5,980 nucleotides of DNA from Akkermansiaceae bacterium UBA5020 (GTDB lineage: Bacteria; Verrucomicrobiota; Verrucomicrobiia; Verrucomicrobiales; DEV007), in NCBI GenBank assembly GCA_002396885.1, contig DGXY01000046.1:1106-7085 (forward strand), in the 5' to 3' direction. Both the position numbers and the translations under genes were made by a program. Below are positions 1 to 5,856 of the stretch, one piece after another. A model generated the notes under the pieces. It was not told the origin of the DNA. It searched no databases and saw nothing but the letters and a program-made list of their open reading frames with translations. How positions within the stretch are numbered: position 1 is the stretch's first letter; each line of letters starts with the position of its first letter.

Positions 1-267
1 CGATGCAGGAGGCGGATTGGGAGGGTCTCTGCGTGCTGCGAGACTTGAAACGCGACCGGATCGGGTAAAGGGCGGGAGAGGCGGCCGAGGGAATAGGGGG
101 TGCGTAGCGCATTGCCCAAGCCAGTCGAGAAACGGGGAAGGGGGGGGGGCAGAAACGCGCGTATTCGCGTTCGCTTTAACGACCGCGGGCGGTTTGATTC
201 CCGAACGGCGATCCCGCGTGGTCCGAACGGTGGTGGTGGAGCCGGTTTGGGCTGCGGGGGGGGGGGG
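1..267. other. Non-coding or unrecognised stretch with G homopolymers
   Basis: I see no gene here. Two short frames are open on the + strand, but both read as low-complexity Gly/Arg-rich peptides with no recognisable family and no ribosome binding site. The stretch contains a run of ten G (140-149) and a run of twelve G (256-267). It also has a small inverted repeat, AACGCG at 154-159 with CGCGTT at 166-171. It ends abruptly where the 25-bp repeat starts at 268, so it may be flanking DNA of an insertion or rearrangement. What it did before cannot be told from the sequence. Confidence 0.5.
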
Positions 268-326
268 CTAGTAGCCTGTCCCTGTGAATTTCTGTGAATT
301 TCTAGTAGCCTGTCCCTGTGAATTTC
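268..326 (+). repeat. 25-bp direct repeat, two copies, with a partial third
   Basis: The copies at 268-292 and 302-326 are identical over 25 bp; each begins CTAGTAGCCTGTCCC and ends TGTGAATTTC. The nine bases between them (293-301) repeat the TGTGAATTT tail, so the block looks like one full unit, a tail-only partial unit and another full unit. Read on the other strand, the unit has the form AAATTC-ACA-GGGACAG-GCTACT. From memory this resembles GGGACAG-containing end sequences near IS200-like/REP-associated (Y1) transposases; that link is an inference. The block sits exactly at the junction between the G-rich stretch and the truncated IS66 transposase, so it probably marks the event that removed the 5' part of that element. 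Confidence 0.75.
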
Positions 327-656
327 GAAGACGGACGCGTCGAAATCGACAACAACGAAATCGAGAACGCGATCCGCCCCACCGCGGTGGGCAAGAAGAA
401 CTGGCTCTTCATCGGGGACGCCGAGGCCGGCGAGCGCAGCGCCATCGTCTTCACGGTTATCGAAGCCTGCCGCCGCCGCGGGATCGACCCGTTCGCCTAC
501 CTGCGGGACGTCTTCACGCGCATGCCGCAAATGGCTGCGAAGGATTACACCGCGCTCGCTCCGGGTGCCTGGGACGCCGCCCATCGACCAGGCAAACCCG
601 AAAAGAAATACCGCGCCCGCACGAAAGCGAGCGATCTTCACTGGCGCTGCGCGTGA
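318..656 (+). pseudogene. IS66-family transposase, C-terminal remnant
   Basis: The translated 112 residues match the C-terminal end of IS66-family DDE transposases (TnpC). Residues 4-31 carry the family hallmark EDGRVEIDNN, then ENAIRP, then GKKNWLF. Residues 36-66 (AGERSA to CRRRGIDPFAYLRDV) are the usual final helices. Glu16, in the ENAIRP segment, is probably the third acidic residue of the DDE triad. IS66 transposases are normally about 500 residues, so roughly the first four fifths, including the two catalytic Asp residues, are missing. The apparent GTG start at 318 lies in the direct repeat and is fortuitous; homology begins near base 324. No tnpA or tnpB companion is present. The piece cannot transpose. 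The basic tail (KPEKKYRARTK) to the TGA at 654-656 appears intact. Confidence 0.9.
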
Positions 657-663
657 CGCTTAC
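324..663 (+). mobile_element. 3' remnant of an IS66-family element with its right end
   Basis: The element remnant runs from the 5' truncation point near 324 to a recognisable right end at 663. The last bases, GACGCTTAC (655-663), read GTAAGCGTC on the complement. That fits the GTAAGCG start typical of IS66-family terminal inverted repeats. The transposase stop codon overlaps this end, as is normal for these compact elements. The left end, tnpA and tnpB are absent. IS66 elements usually duplicate 8 bp of target, which would make 664-671 (TGTGGACT) the right-hand target copy. No matching octamer is found to the left, consistent with loss of the left half. The boundary at 663 is inferred from the family pattern. 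Confidence 0.7.
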
Positions 664-672
664 TGTGGACTG

Positions 673-888
673 ATGAGAGCTTTCCTTCACGTTTTGCCCC
701 TAATTGCATCTTTGACGGTCGTTGCTAGCGACCCGACGATACATCTGTTTGGGAATCGGTCCACCATGCAGAAAAGAGTTGAAGCGACAGTCAAAAGCTA
801 TGCGAATGAGCTCATTTTGATCCTTGATGGGCTTCGATCGGCTCAGGCGTCGAGTAAAGGCGAACAAAGGACAATCATCGACGCCTAG
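673..888 (+). pseudogene. N-terminal part of a broken exported protein (signal peptide)
   Basis: This frame encodes 71 residues and then meets TAG at 886-888. Residues 1-19 (MRAFLHVLPLIASLTVVAS) look like a classical Sec signal peptide with likely cleavage before Asp20. Residues 31-71 look helical. After the TAG the same frame stays open through seven codons to the ATG at 910 and on to 1593. I therefore read 673-1593 as one ancestral gene of 307 codons with an in-frame amber at codon 72. A single change from CAG, GAG or AAG would explain it, as would a sequencing error. The start lies only 10 bp from the IS66 end and has no good ribosome binding site, so the native promoter has probably been displaced. 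I recognise no family. Alternatively it is a separate short secreted peptide. Confidence 0.5.
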
Positions 889-909
889 GTCAATTCCATC
901 GAAGCGATC

Positions 910-1593
910 ATGGAAGACCCGAATGCTGCAAGTGTGGGTAGTTTAATGCCTCTCGTAAATTTGCTGCAAACGCACAACACGGATGACAGCCCCCGCATTC
1001 TCCCAAGCATCGATAACGCCTCAGTGCAGAGCACGCTAAACTATCTGATTGAGGGTATTTTCAATGCCCGGATGATGGGTGCCGCCGATACAACGACTGA
1101 ACAAGAGTTGGAGGAGATGCTTCAGTTCTATGCTAAAAATCTAGGCCAAACCAGTGAAACCAGCTGGATGGGTAACGATGAAATGCTGTTCGTTTTCGGA
1201 GATCGCGTAATAAACACTCTGGTTACAAGATTTCCCGACCGCATCGATGCGTTTTACAAGGCTGTTCAGGATGCCCGCAAGAATCCCGGGAATCGCTCAG
1301 GGCCTGCCGAGCAATTACGTAACTACGAAGCAGCGTTTGCTAGGTTGGAAATGCTCGCGACGAATGAAGTTTTGCCAAAGACAGATCCGACAACAAGCCA
1401 TAAGCAGCCTTCCGCCAGTTCGCAAGTTCCTACCCATGCGCAGCCGACAGCACCGGGAAAGCCAACCGAACAGAAATCCGCACCATCAACGGCGGTCGAA
1501 GAACCATCCAGGTCAAAGAGTTGGCCGGTGGTGGCGGCGGTGGTCGTGGCGGTGCTTGGCCTGATGTGGGTGTGGCTCAACAAACGGAAGTGA
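910..1593 (+). CDS. Unrecognised protein, Pro/Thr/Ser linker and C-terminal membrane anchor
   Basis: I do not recognise a family. The 227 residues fall into three parts. Residues 1 to about 155 are a mostly helical, soluble-looking domain, with an acidic helix at 64-76 and aromatic-containing segments at 86-120. Residues 156-204 are a low-complexity linker rich in Pro, Thr, Ser, Gln and Lys. Residues 205-223 form one hydrophobic membrane segment (WPVVAAVVVAVLGLMWVWL), ended by NKRK. Joined to the upstream frame, which carries a signal peptide, this becomes a type I protein: domain outside, linker, membrane anchor, short basic tail inside. Alone, from the ATG at 910, it would lack an export signal. 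The ribosome binding site is weak (GAAG at 901-904). GC is well below the right-hand genes (28 of 60 bases in 901-960 against 42 of 60 in 2041-2100), suggesting foreign origin or relaxed selection. The frame beyond the TAG is long and intact, so the lesion is recent, suppressed or an error. Confidence 0.6.
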   Translation: MEDPNAASVGSLMPLVNLLQTHNTDDSPRILPSIDNASVQSTLNYLIEGIFNARMMGAADTTTEQELEEMLQFYAKNLGQTSETSWMGNDEMLFVFGDRVINTLVTRFPDRIDAFYKAVQDARKNPGNRSGPAEQLRNYEAAFARLEMLATNEVLPKTDPTTSHKQPSASSQVPTHAQPTAPGKPTEQKSAPSTAVEEPSRSKSWPVVAAVVVAVLGLMWVWLNKRK

Positions 1594-1736
1594 CGCGGAA
1601 ACGGGGGCGGGGAACCAACATCCAATTTCAAAACGGCCGCTTTAAATCAAACACCCGAAGCACCCCCTCCATCCCCCCACCCAGCGGGATCACGGGATGG
1701 TCAGCCCCCCGACGTTCTGCCATGATCCCGGGCAAG

Positions 1737-3461
1737 ATGAACCGCCTCCTTTCCGCTGCCCTCGTCCTTCTCCTCGCTTCGCCCGCCCTCGCCGCGCCCA
1801 CTGCGCTGGTGAACGGCAAGATCGTCACGGTGACCCCGGATTTTGCCATCGCCGAGGCCATGCTGGTCGAAGGGGAACGGATCGTGAAGGTCGGGACGAA
1901 TGGCGAGATCCGCGAGGGACTGCCGACCGACGCGACGATCGTGGACCTGAAAGGCGCGACGGTGTTGCCCGGTCTGATCGATTCGCACGTCCATAGCACG
2001 GGAGCGGCGACCCACGAATTCGACCACATCATCCCCGAGATGGAAACGGTCGCCGACGTCCTCGCCTACATCCGCGACCGGGCCACGAAGGTGCCCGAGG
2101 GGACCTGGATCGGGCTCTCGCAGGTCTTCATCACCCGACTCCGCGAGCAGCGTTTCCCCACCCGCGCCGAGATGGACGAGGCCGCACCGAAACATCCCGT
2201 GACCTTCCGCACCGGGCCCGATGCCGCGATCAATTCCCTCGCGATGGAGCTTTCCGGGATCACCCGCGATACGGCCGTGCCCGAGGGTGGGACCGGTCGC
2301 ATCGAGAAAGATCCCGCCACGGGCGAGCCGACCGGCATTCTCCGCGGCTCCGCGACGGGTTTGATCAAGCGTGGCAACACGGGGACGAAGAGTCCTGATG
2401 AGAAGGAGAAAGTCGATGCCCTCGCCGAGCTCCTCGCCGACTACAATCGCGTCGGTCTCACCAGCATCTCCGACCGCGGCGCGAGCGACGGAGGCATCGC
2501 CCTCTATTCGGCCCTGCGTGATTCCGGTCGTCTCACCTGCCGGGTCTACCTCTATTACTCCGTCGGTGCCGGCTCACCGATTGAAGAGGTCAAGGCCTCC
2601 ATCGACAAGGCCGCCGCCCATCCCCTGCACGCCTACAACAACCAGCTCTGGCTGCGCGGCATCAAGATCTTCCTCGACGGCGGCATGCTCACCGGCAGCG
2701 CCTACATGAAACGCCCCTGGGGCGTCAGCGCGGCCTACGGAATCGATGATCCGGAGTATCGCGGCATGGTCTACGTCGAGCCCGAGAAACTCTACGAAAT
2801 GGCGAAACACGCCCTCTCGAAGGATCTCCAGTTCACCGCCCACTCGGTCGGGGATGGTGCGGTCGAGCGGCTCGTCGATACCTACGCCCGCATCGGGGAG
2901 AACGACTTCCCGGTGAACGAGCAGCGTCCCTGCGTGACCCATTGCAATTTCATGACCGCCGAAGCGATCGAGAAGATGGCCAAACACGGCATCGTCGCTG
3001 ATCTCCAGCCGGCCTGGCTTTATCTCGACGGGCGCACCCTCCTGAAACAATTCGGCAATGAGCGCCTTGAGTTTTTCCAGCCTTACAAAACCCTCTCGGA
3101 AAAGGGCGTGAAGGCCGGTGGCGGCTCCGATCACATGCAGAAGGTCGGCAGCATGCGTTCCGTGAATCCCTACAATCCCTTCCTTGGGATGTGGACCACC
3201 CTGACAAGACACCCGCGCTGGATGGGCGAACCGATCCGCACCGAGCAGATCATCGACCGCGCCGAGGCGATCCGCCTCTACACAATCAACAACGCCTGGC
3301 TCACCTTCGAGGAAAAGGAGAAAGGATCGCTCGAGGCCGGGAAGCTGGCTGACTTCATCGTGATCGACCGCGATATCCTGACCTGTCCGGTGGACGAAGT
3401 GAAGGCGATCACGGTGAAAGAGACCTGGCTCGGCGGGAAGCGGGTCTTTGCGGCGGAGTGA
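1737..3461 (+). CDS. Exported YtcJ-type amidohydrolase (Amidohydro_3)
   Basis: This is a metal-dependent hydrolase of the amidohydrolase superfamily, YtcJ/NfdA-like branch, which hydrolyses amide-type bonds in small molecules; the substrate is unknown. The 574 residues begin with a signal peptide (1-19, ending ASPALA), so it probably works in the periplasm. The small beta domain (21-75, VNGKIVTVTPDFAIAEAM) precedes the metal motif DSHVH with His84 and His86. Then come Lys310 in IKIFLDGG, His369 in TAHSVGDGA, His402 in THCNF and Asp465 in GGGSDH, the usual ligand and active-site positions. The C-terminal signature GSLEAGKLADFIVIDRD lies at 530-546. Length and motif order are normal and nothing is missing. 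I chose the ATG at 1737 because it opens directly on the signal peptide; the ATG at 1722 would add MIPGK and is possible. A longer frame back to 1521 would overlap the preceding gene and adds only unrelated sequence. Neither start has a clear ribosome binding site. The gene stands alone between a 143-bp gap and a hairpin repeat. Confidence 0.9.
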   Translation: MNRLLSAALVLLLASPALAAPTALVNGKIVTVTPDFAIAEAMLVEGERIVKVGTNGEIREGLPTDATIVDLKGATVLPGLIDSHVHSTGAATHEFDHIIPEMETVADVLAYIRDRATKVPEGTWIGLSQVFITRLREQRFPTRAEMDEAAPKHPVTFRTGPDAAINSLAMELSGITRDTAVPEGGTGRIEKDPATGEPTGILRGSATGLIKRGNTGTKSPDEKEKVDALAELLADYNRVGLTSISDRGASDGGIALYSALRDSGRLTCRVYLYYSVGAGSPIEEVKASIDKAAAHPLHAYNNQLWLRGIKIFLDGGMLTGSAYMKRPWGVSAAYGIDDPEYRGMVYVEPEKLYEMAKHALSKDLQFTAHSVGDGAVERLVDTYARIGENDFPVNEQRPCVTHCNFMTAEAIEKMAKHGIVADLQPAWLYLDGRTLLKQFGNERLEFFQPYKTLSEKGVKAGGGSDHMQKVGSMRSVNPYNPFLGMWTTLTRHPRWMGEPIRTEQIIDRAEAIRLYTINNAWLTFEEKEKGSLEAGKLADFIVIDRDILTCPVDEVKAITVKETWLGGKRVFAAE

Positions 3462-3470
3462 GGGAATGAT

Positions 3471-3543
3471 GGAGGGGCAAGCTCCCGCTTGCCCGCGTGG
3501 GCGCCTAAGGTCCATCGGCGGGCAAGCAGGAGCTTGCCCCTCC
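3471..3543. repeat. REP-like inverted pair of hairpins (REPIN/BIME-like)
   Basis: Two 26-bp arms, 3471-3496 and 3518-3543, are inverted copies of each other, matching at 25 of 26 positions; the one difference is in the left loop at 3486. Each arm is itself a hairpin. The left has GGGCAAGC (3475-3482), loop TCCC and GCTTGCCC (3487-3494). The right has GGGCAAGC (3520-3527), loop AGGA and GCTTGCCC (3532-3539). Two such units in opposite orientation around a 21-bp spacer are the layout of REP doublets. It begins 9 bp after the amidohydrolase stop. Transcribed, it would fold into a strong stem that could protect the mRNA end or slow polymerase. There is no T run after it, so I do not call it a classical intrinsic terminator. 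Confidence 0.85.
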
Positions 3544-3625
3544 AACGCTGGCGCGGAGAGCGACGCTGTGGCTCGGCGGCATTCCCGTTTGCCGTGCCCG
3601 GTTCCGGGGCTTACCCTGACGCCCC

Positions 3626-4945
3626 ATGCAAGCCCCCTGGTTTCTCGCTCTTTGCTTTTTCGTTCTGCCGGTCTCCGGTCAGGACGATCGTTTGGCCTTT
3701 CCTTCGGTGGAGGTCGAGGCTTCCTTGCCCGGCGTTGGTCCTTTGCGCCGCTACGAGGGGCTCATGAAACGCTGGCCCGAGTTGCGGGCGAAGTGGGCGA
3801 CGGAAGTGGAGGCGGATCAAAAGAGCGTCGTCTTTCTCGGTGATTCGATCACGCAAGGCTGGGGCACGAGCCTGCCGGGCCGCTTTCCGGGAATGAAGAG
3901 CGCCAATCGCGGCATCGGTGGCGACACGACACGCGGCATGCTCGTCCGGCTCGATGATGTCCTGGCCCTGAACCCCTCGGCCATCGTCCTGCTGATGGGC
4001 ACGAATGATCTCGAGATCGGGCTCGAGCCCTCGGTGGCGGCGGAGAATGTGAAACTCATCCTCGCGGCGATCAAGGCTCACGATGCGAAGGTGCCGGTGG
4101 TGTTGTGTCAGGTCTTTCCGAGCTCGCCGGAGAAGTCGCGGCCGAAGGAGAAGGTGCAGGCGCTGAACCGCCTCTACGCCGACCTCGTCCGGGGCGACGA
4201 ACAGGTCACCTTGCTCGATACTTGGACCCTTTTCGCCGGTCCCGATGGTGAGGCAGATCCGGAGTGGTTCAAGGATCTCCTTCATCTCAATCCCGAGGGA
4301 TACGCCCGTTGGGCCGCGGCGCTGCGTCCCGTCCTTGCGACGCTCGGATTCATCGAAACGGAGCGGGTCGAGTCTCCGGTCGAAGAGGGTTTTGTCAGTC
4401 TTTTCAACGGCAAGGATCTGACCGGCTGGGGCGTTCGTCCCACCCCGCCGCGGAAGCCTTCGAAGAATCCGCCGAAACCGGATGCGCCCGTCTTTGTCGA
4501 GGTGGCGGAAGCAGCGAGCTTCGACGGCAAAACCACGAGCGACGACGGACGCTACGCCGCGATCAACGGCCGCCTCGTCGTGAAGACACCGGCGGAGGGA
4601 CGCCGCATTCAGCAGCTCTGGACGACGGAGGAGTTCGGAGGTGACCTCATCCTGAAACTCGAATTCCGCGCCACGCCGAACGCGGACAGTGGGGTCTTCA
4701 TCCGCCAGCCGCAGTTGCAGTGCCGCGATTTCCCGCTCGCGGGTCCTTACCAAGACCTCAAGAACTACAAGCCGCAGGATTGGAACGAACTCGTCTTGAC
4801 AGTGCAGGACGGCAAGGCCCGCGCGACCTGCAACGGAGAGATTCTCGAAGAGGCGATGGCGGTGCCCGCGACTGGGCCGATCGGGCTCGAAGGGGACCGC
4901 GGGCAGATGGAATACCGCCATATCCGGCTCAAAAAGCTGGACTGA
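3626..4945 (+). CDS. Exported SGNH/GDSL hydrolase fused to a DUF1080 domain
   Basis: This is a two-domain secreted enzyme of 439 residues. Residues 1-18 (MQAPWFLALCFFVLPVSG) form a signal peptide with no proper lipobox. Residues about 66-240 are an SGNH esterase/acetylhydrolase domain with every block present: FLGDSITQGWG with the nucleophile Ser74, NRGIGGDTT with the oxyanion Gly near 96-98, GTND with Asn127, and DLLH with Asp217 and His220. This arrangement resembles the PAF-acetylhydrolase-like Lipase_GDSL_2 group. Residues about 255-439 are a DUF1080 domain (PF06439, 3-keto-disaccharide hydrolase; concanavalin-like fold), from GFVSLFNGKDLTGW through NADSGVFIRQ (352-361) to GPIGLEGDRGQMEYRHIRLK. 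The pairing suggests removal of an acyl group from a glycan plus binding or cleavage of the sugar, outside the cytoplasm; this is inference. The start directly precedes the signal peptide and lacks a ribosome binding site. The stop is 17 bp from the next gene. Confidence 0.92.
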   Translation: MQAPWFLALCFFVLPVSGQDDRLAFPSVEVEASLPGVGPLRRYEGLMKRWPELRAKWATEVEADQKSVVFLGDSITQGWGTSLPGRFPGMKSANRGIGGDTTRGMLVRLDDVLALNPSAIVLLMGTNDLEIGLEPSVAAENVKLILAAIKAHDAKVPVVLCQVFPSSPEKSRPKEKVQALNRLYADLVRGDEQVTLLDTWTLFAGPDGEADPEWFKDLLHLNPEGYARWAAALRPVLATLGFIETERVESPVEEGFVSLFNGKDLTGWGVRPTPPRKPSKNPPKPDAPVFVEVAEAASFDGKTTSDDGRYAAINGRLVVKTPAEGRRIQQLWTTEEFGGDLILKLEFRATPNADSGVFIRQPQLQCRDFPLAGPYQDLKNYKPQDWNELVLTVQDGKARATCNGEILEEAMAVPATGPIGLEGDRGQMEYRHIRLKKLD

Positions 4946-4947
4946 AC

Positions 4948-4954
4948 GGAGGGA
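4948..4954 (+). promoter_or_regulatory. Strong Shine-Dalgarno for the spermidine-synthase-like gene
   Basis: GGAGGGA lies 8 bases before the ATG at 4963 and just after the preceding TGA (4943-4945). It is the only strong ribosome binding site among the genes here and fixes that start codon. The starts at 1737, 3626 and 5664 have no comparable motif. Confidence 0.85.
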
Positions 4955-4962
4955 CCTTTTTT

Positions 4963-5667
4963 ATGAAACCCATCATCACCCTCGGCGAGACGACGACGCC
5001 GGACGGCTCGAAGTTCACCCTGCAGACGCACGACGGGGATTTTTTCCTTCGACTCAACGGGCTGCAATTGATGAGCTCGATCTCGACCTTGTCGGAGCGC
5101 GTTCTCGCCGATGTCGCCTGTCCTGACAAAATTGCCAATCTCGCGGGACGTGTCCTCATCGGAGGCCTTGGTCTCGGCTTCAGCCTGAAGCGCGTCCTCG
5201 AGCTCTCGGGCACGGCGGCGGAGGTGGTGGTCGCAGAACTGCTGCCTGAGGTGGTGGCGTGGAACCGCGAGTTTCTCGAGGATCTCAACGGGCATCTCCT
5301 CGATGATCCCCGCGTCGATGTCTACGTGGGTGACGTCTATGACTGTATCCGCCGCGCCGCTGAGGGCAAGGACGAGAAGTGGGATGCGATCCTCCTCGAT
5401 ACGGACAACGGACCGACCGCGCTGGTGCAGCCTCAGAATCACCGGCTCTACGGTCGCAATGGATCGGCGATGATCATGGACTCGCTCCGCCCGGGTGGCC
5501 GGGTCGCCTTTTGGGCGGCGACGGAAGAGGCTGGATTCGAGAAGCGCCTGAAGCGCGATGGATTTATCACGGAACGGCACGCCATCAAAGCTCACGACCG
5601 CGGGAAAAAAGCGATCCACCGGGTCTACGTCGGCGTGAAACCTTACCCTGCCCAAACCACCCCATGA
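4963..5667 (+). CDS. Spermidine-synthase-like SAM-fold protein
   Basis: The 234 residues form a class I Rossmann, SAM-binding protein of the spermidine synthase-like group (COG0421 type). It matches the short proteins often labelled spermidine synthase in proteobacteria and PVC bacteria. Visible features are an N-terminal beta region (5-40, TPDGSKFTLQTHDGDFFLRLNG, here split as TPDGSKFTL and QTHDGDFFLRLNG) and the glycine loop VLIGGLGLGF at 64-73. After these come acidic Glu92 in VVVAELLPEVV, VGDVYD at 122-127, and the signature ILLDTDNGPTAL at 143-154. It lacks the full N-terminal domain of true SpeE, so polyamine synthesis is unproven; a methyltransferase or aminopropyltransferase with another acceptor is equally possible. 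There is no signal peptide, so it is cytoplasmic. It sits 17 bp after the hydrolase and overlaps the next gene by ATGA, so an operon is likely. Confidence 0.85.
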   Translation: MKPIITLGETTTPDGSKFTLQTHDGDFFLRLNGLQLMSSISTLSERVLADVACPDKIANLAGRVLIGGLGLGFSLKRVLELSGTAAEVVVAELLPEVVAWNREFLEDLNGHLLDDPRVDVYVGDVYDCIRRAAEGKDEKWDAILLDTDNGPTALVQPQNHRLYGRNGSAMIMDSLRPGGRVAFWAATEEAGFEKRLKRDGFITERHAIKAHDRGKKAIHRVYVGVKPYPAQTTP

Positions 5668-5849
5668 GACTTCATCAAAACCAACTCTGGCAGCAGGGGC
5701 GCGACCTCTACCGCATCGTCCATCTCGAACGGCTCTCGGTTGAATACAAGAAGCTCGATCCCTCAGACGCGGCTCAGGGGACCCATCACAAAGTGACGAA
5801 GAAGGAATTCTGCCGGCTCATCAAGGACGCGCTGGAGGTGAAGGGGTGA
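5664..5849 (+). CDS. Small 61-residue protein, translationally coupled, function unknown
   Basis: The ATG at 5664 overlaps the TGA of the upstream gene (ATGA), and there is no ribosome binding site of its own, so translation probably depends on re-initiation after the upstream gene. The protein reads MRLHQNQLWQQGRDLYRIV, then HLERLSVEYKKLDP, then a GTHHKVTKKEFCRLIKDALE end. The middle alternates hydrophobic and polar residues as in a beta hairpin (YRIVHLERLSVEYK, 16-29). The end (45-58) looks like a basic helix containing KKEFCRLIK, with a single Cys at residue 50. There is no signal peptide or membrane segment. I do not recognise a named family. Because its partner is cytoplasmic and the two are coupled, it may act with the SAM-fold protein, but that is inference. 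The frame is open upstream to 5379, which I treat as fortuitous. Confidence 0.7.
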   Translation: MRLHQNQLWQQGRDLYRIVHLERLSVEYKKLDPSDAAQGTHHKVTKKEFCRLIKDALEVKG

Positions 5850-5856
5850 GAGGAGT

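Noticed and set aside
284..673. Plus-strand frame of 129 codons overlapping the IS66 remnant
   Set aside because: The IS66 family match is in another frame; this one is Arg-rich shadow sequence starting in the direct repeat.
711..733. Promoter-like TTGACG and small inverted repeat GGTCG/CGACC
   Set aside because: It lies inside the signal-peptide coding region, no -10 box is found at a suitable distance, and a 5-bp stem can arise by chance.
1521..1736. 72-codon N-terminal extension of the amidohydrolase
   Set aside because: It overlaps the end of the preceding gene by 73 bp, adds only unrelated low-complexity sequence, and would bury the signal peptide.
3471..3543. Intrinsic terminator after the amidohydrolase
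   Set aside because: The stems are strong, but no T run follows on either strand and the nested symmetry is that of a REP doublet.
2574..3545. Minus-strand frame of 323 codons
   Set aside because: It lies antisense to the amidohydrolase gene and starts inside the REP-like repeat; its sequence has no family signature.
3611..4921. Long open frame of 436 codons on the minus strand
   Set aside because: It is antisense to the complete SGNH-DUF1080 gene, has an Arg/Leu/Asp-rich composition typical of reverse frames in GC-rich codons, and shows no recognisable domain.
4765..5655. Minus-strand frame of 296 codons
   Set aside because: It is antisense to the spermidine-synthase-like gene, whose motifs are clear on the + strand.
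5379..5663. Upstream extension of the 61-residue gene
   Set aside because: It lies wholly inside the spermidine-synthase-like gene in another frame; the ATGA overlap at 5664 is a better start.
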